DNA of 64,000 bases. It comes from Cladorrhinum sp. PSN259 (lineage: Eukaryota > Ascomycota > Sordariomycetes > Sordariales > Podosporaceae). The notes beneath the pieces were generated by a model, which saw nothing but the letters and a program-made list of their open reading frames with translations, did not search any database and had not been told where the DNA came from. Positions within the stretch are counted from its first letter, which is position 1. Every line of letters begins with the position of its first letter. The DNA lies in contig MU867067.1 of the NCBI GenBank assembly GCA_033725935.1, positions 463,501 through 527,500 of the forward strand, written 5' to 3'. The position numbers and the translations under genes were made by a program. Below, piece by piece: positions 56,401-64,000 of this stretch.

Positions 56401-57793
56401 GGTTCAACTTCGGAAGCGCAAGAGGATGGGATCCATCGTAGTGGTCGGCTCTCCTGAGCCCAACTTCAAAGAGAGACTTCTCGGTCGGCAGAAGGCTCAA
56501 GTCGCTAGCGGATTCCTGGAATGTTTTTCTCCTCTCAAAAGATGACAGCAAGACTTCCATCAAGAACCTCCGGTCAACAGACACTGCAACAGTTTCTGGG
56601 TAGCTGGTTCGAAGGCCAAGCAGCCGTGACAATTCTCCCAATTCCGCATCTGTCAACACTTCCAAAAGCCCCTGGAGCTCCTCCCTCTGGTCAATGGAGC
56701 CATAATTCGATAGCGCCAATACGGTCAACTTGTCTTTGAAGTGCTTAAACGCCGTTCTCTGCAGCTTTGCAAGATCACCACAGTGCCGATCGTATGCCTC
56801 GGCCTTGCTGAGCTGGGCGCCGGTCTGGTCATCAACTGTGAAGTGTGTGTAATGAGAAAAGAGGGAGGTCAGATCCCGCAGGAGCCCATTGGCCTCATCC
56901 TGGTAGACTGGGGACAGCGTCAAGGACGGAAGAACGTGCAGGTCCTGGAGAAGGGTGTTGACATAGCGTCTCGTCGGGAGTTGACTCTGTAGATCGGTCA
57001 AGAACTCAACGAAGCGCTCGCAGTACAAGATCTGTTCCGGCTTGGGATTGCTGGTGTGGACAACGGTGAGGAAATCGAGAATCGACGTATACAGCCACGA
57101 CCTCTCGAAGCGAAGACGTGCTTTGGTGGCATCATCTGCTGCGTCATAGCGCTTTGACGACGCTCTCCATGCTTTCCTCAGCTGTGTGGTCGAATCAAGA
57201 ATGGCATCTCGCTTCTCCTCTGTTGACAAGTTGTGCCAGATGGATATGGAGACAAGGGGGGCGCATTCTTTTCGGACAATGGTACAGTCGAGGCTCTGGA
57301 ATGCGTGGATGATGAAGAGGAGGACGTGTGTCTTGATGGTCCAGGAGAGCGAGTCGTCAACCGTCAGGGAGAGGGCGCGTCGAAAGAGATCGGAGAAGTC
57401 GGCGGGACGGTCACTGAAGAGGTCCCAGGTGTCCAGTCGCTCTCTTCGCTTCGCATTGACTATGAGGACGATTAGGAGGACGTGATAGTTGGATGAATCC
57501 TCGGTGTAGCCTGGCCACAGGTACCCTTCCAATGTCTGAAGACCCTCAAGCACCAACAGAGACTTGAGGGGGAAGTTCTCCTTCTCGAGGGTGTCCCATA
57601 TCTCCCTCTTCAGCACATCGTTCTTGACCTTGACCTTGACGTCCTCGGGCGATTTCCTTGGCGTCGCGAGCCAGTGTTGTCTTGCCAGTGTCGCAAACTC
57701 GCTCTCGCCCTCGAGGTCCTCCACTGTTGGTCGACCCGACGCGAGATTTGGCCGCGCGTCGGCGCTGCTTTTTACTCGCTTTGCGGGAGGCAT
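53404..57793 (-). CDS. aqr: Spliceosomal RNA helicase Aquarius / Cwf11 (intron-binding protein)
   Basis: SF1 helicase of the activated spliceosome that binds the intron upstream of the branch point; IBP160/AQR in animals and Cwf11 in S. pombe. Exons on the minus strand are 57793-53953 and 53894-53404, giving 1443 residues (human AQR has 1485). The N-terminal 700 residues are the helical ARM-like domain (LWPGYTEDSSN, LSNYGSIDQREELQ). The helicase core has Walker A GPPGTGKT (835-842), then HSNQALNQLF and DIDERHLLRLGRGEEELETE, almost verbatim Aquarius. Motif II is EEAAQITEIEN, followed by LCGDHYQNSPVIQG, DQQGRARPSIS and VDKYQGEQNDYIILSLTRT. The intron splits the Tyr codon of that last motif, confirming the join. 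The acidic tail is Glu-rich. An upstream frame extends to 57937 but has no ATG. Confidence 0.95.
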
Positions 57794-58155
57794 CTTGGGA
57801 TGAACAGGGAAATTGTCGATGCATTCGTCGCGCGGGTCAAGGCCGCACGAATGGTTGGAATTATTTACTACCTTTATTATGCCCAGCTCCTCTAATTCCC
57901 AGTTATCGATAGGCCAGCCTTGCGCCTGTGCAACCACCCGCTAGCGCCCGCTTGTTTGCCCCACTTCAAGCTTTCAATTGTCAATTTCACTGGGCCACTT
58001 CCCCAATTCCTCACAAGTTATTATGTACATACAACCGCGTTCTGGAACTCCAACTGAATTTCGTCAGCCTTGTACATGTACCAGACACACAGGACATCCG
58101 AACCTGACAGGCGATAACGCACTCTTTTTCCTTTGTCTTTCTCCCCGACGTCAAC
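57794..58155. promoter_or_regulatory. 362-bp divergent promoter of Aquarius and THOC1
   Basis: The two start codons face away from each other across 362 bp. An ATG at 58023 opens a frame that would overlap the THOC1 start out of frame; it matters only if the transcript starts upstream of it. No recognised factor motif is claimed. Confidence 0.6.
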
Positions 58156-60614
58156 ATGCCGGCGGCAATAATCGACAACCACGGCATCGAGGCTGTCGCA
58201 AGAGCCGGTGCCTTTCTCGAGGACCTCCTCCGTGTCGCCGATTCCGTCAAGCAAACATCCTCACTTGAGCCACCGCTCGCCGAATCAGACTTTGATAATA
58301 TTGAAGAACAATTCAATGCCATCTACGACGCCGAGCTGACGAGCAACGACTCTGCCGACACGAGGATACAGCGCTTCGCAATCATTGAGACGGCGGTCCG
58401 CGAGACCTTTAAGAACTTGATCGCAACAACACCAATCGAATCGCCCGACTTTGTTAGAGTCTGGAATCTTTTCGACATTCTCTCTATTCTTTCAGACAAG
58501 GAGCTATGCGACCCCGCCCTACTCTTGTGGCTTGTCGAGGAGCTGCTCGACAGTCAGACAATAGTTGGCTGCCGCAAGATCTTCGACTTCCTCGAGTCGC
58601 GCCGCGAGACCATTACCTCCAAGCACTTTGCACAGAAAAAGCTCGTCATTCTCCGTGCCTGCAATGAGCTCGCCCGCCGCTTATCACGACATCTCGACCC
58701 AGCATTTGCTGGCAGAATTCTCATCTTTATGTTCCAGAGCTTCCCGTTGGGAGACAAAAGCGCCGTGAATCTTAGGGGAGAATATCATGTCGAAAATGTC
58801 ACCACATATGACCAAGACCCGCCAAAATCGCTGGAAGATGCCGACAAGATGGACGTGGACGCAGACGTGGACATGGACGTTGGCACACCAGGTGATAGGT
58901 CGCGGAGGGGAAAGTCGAATGGTGCCGAGGAAGATAAGAAGCCCCTGGACCCTGATGCATTATACCCTATTTTCTGGTCATTGCAAGAGAGCTTCAACCA
59001 ACCAAAGAGGTTGTTTGAGCCCAGCAACTTTGCTTCTTTCAAAACCGGGATCGAAACGACCATGACAGCGTTTCTCGCCATTAAGGATGAGCAGCCACGG
59101 AACAAGGAGAAGCAGGAAAAACAACTTGAAGACCTCGGTAATTCACTCAAGGGAAAACGAGTAGATGGGGAGGACACTCTCGCCAATGGCTTCAATGCTA
59201 AATACCTGACGAGCCGAGACCTCTTCAAGCTCGAGATCAGCGACCTGGCCTTCCGTCGGAACATCCTGATTCAAGTTCTGATTATCATGGATTTCCTTCT
59301 TGCCCTCTCTCCAGCGGCCAAGAAGAAGCTTGCCCAAATCGAGATCCCCAACAAATCTGCAGTATATCCTGACCAGCAACTAAATGAGGAAGACTTAGAA
59401 TGGGTCACAAAGACAAAGGATAGTATTATGACTTACCTCAAACAAGGATTTGAGGGACCATATTTCGTTCGTCTTTTGGAGACCGTTCTGGCGAGAGACA
59501 AGAACTGGGTGTGGTGGAAAGCGGAGAGCTGCCCGCCCATAGAGCTCCCACGACTTGCGCCTGAAGTTTTTGTGAAGTCTATGAACTCGGCGGGCAAGCT
59601 TTCAACGACAAAACGGTTACGCGCAACGCCCATGGGTTCTCTTTCCCTCGATTTTCTCAATGATGATGAGGAGGAGAAGAATTTGGCGACGCTGATGGAC
59701 CCCGCGCGGTACAAGTTTCCCTCTCTCGAAACCTATCAGAGGGAAATAGCCGATGATGATTTTGAGATTGGGATGCCGGGAGACAATGCATCTTTGAACG
59801 CGGCGATAGAAGGAAAGGCCAGCAAGTCGTGGAGAGCGCTCAGGATTGCAAGCAAGTTCAAGTTGGCAACTTTCGACAAGATTCAGGACGACGACAAGAT
59901 TGATGCGATTTTTGAAGAGACCCCCGCAGAGGAAGACGAAGAGGTACAAGAAGAGGATGTAGCAAATGGCGAGGCGGTGTTCCCCGAGGATAGGAGACCG
60001 ATCGTTGTTGTAGATGCCGGTTCTGAGTCGTTTTTTGTTAAACAGCTCATTGCCCAGCATCCCAGGACTTTTACCAAGGTGGCGGTCCATGTCACACGAA
60101 AACCAGCAGAAGAAGAGGTCAATGGGCAGGACTATCATTTTATCGACACACAAGCCTTCAACATGTTGCGGGACGGAGACCATTTTTTGGAGTTCAACGA
60201 CGAAGGTGACAAAATCCACGGCACAAGCAGGAAAGTGGTGGATGCCATTACCGACAATGATAGGATCGCAGTGATGGAGATGGACAAGGAGGTAAGTAGT
60301 TGCTCTCGCTCCTGTTGATATTGGTGTAACCTAACACGATGTTTCAGGGGGCACAACAAGTCAAGGACAACGGCTTTGACGCCAGGTTCATCTTCATCCA
60401 ACCTCCTGCAGGAGAAGCCAACGAAGCGGCGGAGCACGCCAGCAACAACCCAGACTTTTACCATTCGGTGGTCGAGGCCGACCTCAAGGCCCTCGAGTCA
60501 GCCATTTTCGGCTTAGAACTTGTGGGAGAAACCAATGCCGCTGCTCAGGAAGCCGGACAAGAAGATATCGCTATGGCGGATGAGGATACGGCTGCAGCTG
60601 CTAATTCAGATTAG
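58156..60614 (+). CDS. hpr1: THO complex subunit 1 (Hpr1/THOC1) with C-terminal guanylate-kinase-like domain
   Basis: THO/TREX subunit that couples transcription to mRNP assembly and export. Exons are 58156-60291 and 60348-60614 (56-bp intron, CTAAC branch), giving 800 residues. THOC1 signatures are FVRVWNLFDILSILSD, RRLSRHLDPAFAGRILIF, YPIFWSLQESFNQPKRLF and YLTSRDLFKLEISDLAFRRN (near 349-370). From about residue 613 the sequence changes character and follows the guanylate-kinase fold: RPIVVVDAGSES, then HVTRKPAEEEVNGQDYHF (645-662), GDHFLEF, HGTSRKVVDA, AVMEMDKEGAQQVK and FIFIQPP. The P-loop GxxGxGK is replaced by DAGSESF and the second GMP-contact arginine is Ala651, so no kinase activity is expected. 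Animal THOC1 carries a death domain at this end instead. The domain reading is my own alignment by eye. Confidence 0.88.
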
Positions 60615-60810
60615 GTGCAGTAGGCCCGTCGGCCCATCTAATTGCGGTTACAGTTTCTTTATAAAGCATGACTCTTTCTATTTCTTTTCAGCAGTTTTGT
60701 CAACTTTACTATCGGCGAACTATTATCAATGAAGACAATGATACCCCTCTTTTCTTTACTATGGCTACTATACTACCACCGTCTGTCATGTCATGTCATT
60801 TTGCTCTTGT

Positions 60811-61456
60811 TCACCACCCCCTAAACTCTCCGAGGCGCACACCAAACGACTCGGCCATTACACTAACCTTTTCTTTGATCTCATCGCTGAATGGGACTTC
60901 CGGCAGTCCCATGGATGATAGCTCGCTATTTTGTGGCCAAACAATCAACATGTGCATTGACAGAGCACGATTCCAGACTTCGTACATCAGCGCTCCGGCT
61001 AGTGTTTCATCCCCTCTGCCTACAATTACAGTTGTACCAAGACTTTTTGTCAGTCACATGTAAACGAGTTTATACACGAGTGTGAGATAGAGGGATAGAG
61101 GGGATACAGATGGTTATATAGAGGGGATCAATAAATAGCATACCTTCAACGGGAGGAGATCGGTAATCTGGGATCTGATCCGGATGGGCGACCGGTCTCC
61201 CCGCCTGGATGTTTCCGAGCTCGGACAGGATGTACTTTGCTTTGCTGGTGAAGTCCCACCCCATCCAGACCGTGGGGTTGGGATAGGGCGTCTGCTGCAT
61301 GCCCGGGTGGCTCGCGAGTGCCTGGATCAAGTCATCGAGCTTTTCGCCGATGATGGCCAGCTGGGCGGGGTCATCGAGGAGGGAGGTAACGGCGTTGTGT
61401 TCGGCCAGTGTCAAGTCCCTTGGGTTGACCTCGGGAGAGAGAATTGCGGATGGCAT
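60811..61456 (-). CDS. Small conserved-looking protein of unknown function
   Basis: Exons on the minus strand are 61456-61144 and 61019-60811, giving 173 residues; the 124-bp intron is the longest assigned in the window. The GTATGC donor, GTAG acceptor and phase-1 split glycine codon are consistent, and the frame stays open on both sides. No family is recognised. Visible features are a helical N-terminus (LAEHNAVTSLLDDPAQLAII), the Trp-rich WMGWDF near residue 65, and a second-exon helix ALMYEVWNRALSMHMLIVW. There is no signal peptide or clear membrane span. It is convergent with THOC1, with stop codons about 200 bp apart. The gene call is moderate; the function is unknown. Confidence 0.6.
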
Positions 61457-62477
61457 TTTTTTTTTTTTGGCGGGGGGATAGAGGGGGGAAAGTGTTGGTG
61501 GTTAAAGCTTAGTGGAGGAGGCAGTTTGGTTCAGATGAGAGTGAGAGTGTGTGAGTGTTGAAAGAAAGGAAAAAAGAGATAGTAGTTGAGGAGATGGGGT
61601 GGCAGAGATTCTGGGGGGTTTTTAAAGGCTCGAGGTAAGGGGGGCTGAGGATGTGTGTCTTTCCCCCTCTCTGCTTTCCTTTTTTTTTTCTCTCCCTTTC
61701 TTTTCTTTCTTTCTAGATAAGAAGAAGCAAGGGAAGGGCTTAACGCGCTTGATACCTATTGTTGAGGTGCGTTTCCGCAGCCCCCTGCATTTCTCATTGG
61801 CGGTTTAGGTACGGTACCCGGGAGCCGTGTCTCATATTCATCACCGACTGCAGCTAGAATCCGTACGGCTGACGTTGGTGAGAAGAGAGAGAGAGGAGGG
61901 GGTGGTAGGGATCGTCGTCAGATCCCCGAGATATTTCGGGGATGGTTTTTCACATTGGACCTGGCTGAACATCCAGCCCAGAGCGGCAGATAAATTTAGA
62001 GATATGGATATTGAAGTTTGAAAACCATACTGTACTTAGATATTGAGCACGAATTCATGAAAAGTGATACCATGTGTAATATTCCAACGGAACCCAGGCA
62101 TTCATAAACCAAGAAATATGAAACCCCAGCAGAGAGGAAAACCTCCGTCACAGAAACAATCGGTAAAGATAAAGAGCAAATCCGATATAGTGCCCACCAC
62201 CTCACTCTCATTTCCATGCCCCTTTTCCTTCCGAAATGCCCAAGAAGAATCTCAGAACAAATATTTCAGTCCAATACATGATAACTATGAGAGACAGAAA
62301 AGGCCTAGAAACCGCCCAAATCGAGATGCTTGATAGATCCGAATCTCAAGGCAAATTTCCTGATATCATTCCTTATAACACAGAAACCCAAAAAAATATC
62401 GTTTTCTCTTCTTCTCTTTCTTCTTTTCCTTGTTTTCCTTGTTTTTCCGTCTTTTGATCAAATCAAACCCATCAAAA
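61457..62477. other. Spacer upstream of the small orphan gene
   Basis: About 1 kb containing the promoter of the 173-residue gene and the 3' flank of the INSIG gene. It is T/C-rich near 61680-61720. No other gene or repeat seen. Confidence 0.45.
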
Positions 62478-63839
62478 TTACCTTACACCACCCCACCTCC
62501 CTCTTCCCCCACCACCTCCTCCTTGCTTCGCATTTCCACCTTCGCTCGTGCCGCTCCAACCACCCAAGGCAAGTCTCCGCCCAATATTCCCAAAACAAAC
62601 ACAACTACAGAACAGCACACTCAATATCCACACCCCGCGTTCAATCACCTCCTCCCCTCCTCCGTTACCAATACCCCCTCTTGTATCTTCTCCCCCAATC
62701 CCTACACCCCCCCTTCCATTGTTCCTCCCCATCGACGTGCCATTCTTCACATCCCATTGACCACCCTGACTCCCAAAAAAGGGGGCAGGCAAAACCCCCT
62801 CACCAATCCCACTCCCAAGCATGACCACGCTCCCGGCCAGTCCAACGGCAGCACTTAACAAGAAACCGGATTTAGATCTATCGATCAAGTACCACAGGAA
62901 CGGGTTGGCCAAAGCTAGAGTGAGCGATAGTTGAAGCGTAGAAGTCCATGGCAGCCGGCGGATGGCGAAGATGATGCCTATGAATGCGCCTATGGAGCGA
63001 ATCAGGAGGGGCCAATCCGTCTTCTCACTGGCCCCGTCCTGCTGTGCAGTGCTTGATTGTCCTTGTGATGACGAGGTTGGTTGAGAGATCGAATGGGAAG
63101 TAGAAAAGTATCGGTCGAAACGGGGGAGTAGTAACCCGAGCGAGAGGGCAGAGAGACCCCAGAATAGGAGGGATGGTATGGAAGTGGTAGTGGTATCGGT
63201 AGTGGAGGATTTAGAGGGTAAATGTGTGACTAAAACGCCATACCCGATTCCCAGGAGGAACAGTAAAGACGAGCGGAGGATCAAAGATTGCGTAGTATCA
63301 TGGCTTTGTTTGGACGCATACGCACGATGCCGGGAAGAAGAAGAAGGAGGAGGCTGCTGGTGCGAGAACGATTCCCTCCGGGCTTTGAGGATTTGATAGG
63401 TCCTGTTATCCACACCCACATCTCTAACTTCTTGATTGCTGTCGAATGGGTCTTCTTCCTCCGGGACTGCGGCTGGTGTATGTGGGAAATCACCCTTCAA
63501 ACCCGGCGTCAGAGTAGGGCTGTAGATTCCAAGTAGTGTAGATCCTGTCAAGTTGAGCAAGGAAGCAGCGCGGGTTATGGAGGAGGAAGCCTGCGACTGT
63601 CTGTTCAGAGGAGACGGATTATGAATGTCGAGGAATCGTAGATCGGAAGCTGTGATGCTCGGTGTTGGGATGGCGCTTGGGGGACGGGAATCGTCATCTT
63701 GGGGTGGTGTGGGGGACGTGAAGTTGAGGCGAAACGGACGGCGGGGGATCGGACGCAGGATCTCGGGCCATGGTTTGGAGTCTGATGCTGAAGCTGCCGC
63801 TGGTGGTGGTGATGTTGGTGGGTCGGAAGGGGAGTCCAT
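62478..63839 (-). CDS. INSIG-domain ER membrane protein
   Basis: Single-exon, 453 residues. INSIG proteins sit in the ER membrane and control sterol synthesis by binding HMG-CoA reductase and, in animals, SCAP. The conserved part begins with the first membrane span LILRSSLLFLLGIGYGVLV (186-204), then LLFWGLSALSLGLLLP. The signature follows: IRSIGAFIGIIFAIRRLPW and STLQLSLTLALANPFLWYLI with DRSKSGFLL (280-328). One or two further spans come after it, including VWILSVLFCSCVCFGNIG. The N-terminal 180 residues are Ser/Pro-rich and disordered but contain LNRQSQASSSITRAASLLNL, a possible phospho-regulated segment. S. pombe Ins1 and Aspergillus InsA are the nearest described relatives I know. A Gly-rich loop near 355-395 and a Gly/Arg-rich tail are unusual. 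Confidence 0.85.
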   Translation of the reverse strand: MDSPSDPPTSPPPAAASASDSKPWPEILRPIPRRPFRLNFTSPTPPQDDDSRPPSAIPTPSITASDLRFLDIHNPSPLNRQSQASSSITRAASLLNLTGSTLLGIYSPTLTPGLKGDFPHTPAAVPEEEDPFDSNQEVRDVGVDNRTYQILKARRESFSHQQPPPSSSSRHRAYASKQSHDTTQSLILRSSLLFLLGIGYGVLVTHLPSKSSTTDTTTTSIPSLLFWGLSALSLGLLLPRFDRYFSTSHSISQPTSSSQGQSSTAQQDGASEKTDWPLLIRSIGAFIGIIFAIRRLPWTSTLQLSLTLALANPFLWYLIDRSKSGFLLSAAVGLAGSVVMLGSGIGEGVLPAPFFGSQGGQWDVKNGTSMGRNNGRGGVGIGGEDTRGGIGNGGGEEVIERGVWILSVLFCSCVCFGNIGRRLALGGWSGTSEGGNAKQGGGGGGRGRWGGVR

Positions 63840-64000
63840 TGTGGACTTTCAACCTGGGATATTGTCGCGTAGTTTTTGTTACCTGTTAGGTAGGTAGGTA
63901 CTCGACTGGTTTCTTTAGTGGTGAAGAAACGGCTTGTACGGGGAGAGGGAAGTCGAACGACTCGTGTTCTTGTTGGTCGGAGTTGGTTGGAGTTGGTTGT
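63840..64000. other. Upstream flank of the INSIG gene to window end
   Basis: Promoter-side sequence of the INSIG gene, cut by the window edge. It contains a short GGTA tandem run (GGTAGGTAGGTA). Confidence 0.5.

Noticed and set aside
57794..57937. N-terminal extension of Aquarius by 48 codons
   Set aside because: The frame is open but has no ATG; the first Met is at 57793, and the extension shows no conserved residues.

Overview
The window is nuclear DNA of a filamentous ascomycete (Pezizomycotina). The evidence is short introns (52 to 124 bp) with GTRAGT-like donors and CTAAC-type branch sites, UTR-rich spacing, and clear fungal orthologues on both strands. I cannot place it below subphylum. 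There are 19 protein-coding genes, two tRNA-Trp genes, one well-supported MITE and one degenerate tRNA-like element. Splice sites were read by eye and checked for reading phase; they are not supported by RNA data.

Layout, left to right. 0.2-9.2 kb: ribonucleotide reductase small subunit (+), SRP9 (-), Swd2 (-), oxaloacetate carrier Oac1 (+) and the tRNA thiolation subunit Ncs2/Ctu2 (-). 9.4-9.8 kb: a tRNA-like element with a short TTAGGG run. 9.9-15.7 kb: a Fig1-family membrane protein (-), an APH-fold kinase (-) and a tandem-PH protein resembling Opy1 (+). 15.7-18 kb: spacer carrying a 356-bp MITE whose core is a 42-bp tandem repeat. 18-25 kb: a secreted GH5 hydrolase (+), a Mediator-tail-like protein (-) and a three-RRM Pub1/TIA1-like protein (+). 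28.4-37.1 kb: Yak1 kinase (+), an RRM protein (-) and a mitochondrial PPR protein (-). 37.7-49 kb: DNA polymerase alpha catalytic subunit (+) and eIF4G (-). 51.4-51.8 kb: two identical divergent tRNA-Trp genes. 53.4-60.6 kb: the spliceosomal helicase Aquarius/Cwf11 (-) and THO subunit 1/Hpr1 (+), divergently transcribed. 60.8-63.8 kb: an orphan two-exon gene (-) and an INSIG-family ER protein (-).

Most genes are housekeeping. Three themes stand out. First, the two S-phase genes (RNR2 and POL1) both carry clusters of MluI-box (ACGCGT-type) motifs; in RNR2 the four perfect copies lie inside introns. Second, two co-transcriptional mRNA-processing factors (Aquarius and Hpr1/THOC1) share a 362-bp divergent promoter. 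Third, the THOC1 protein ends in what reads as a degenerate guanylate-kinase domain that has lost its P-loop. This is the most unusual protein architecture in the window.
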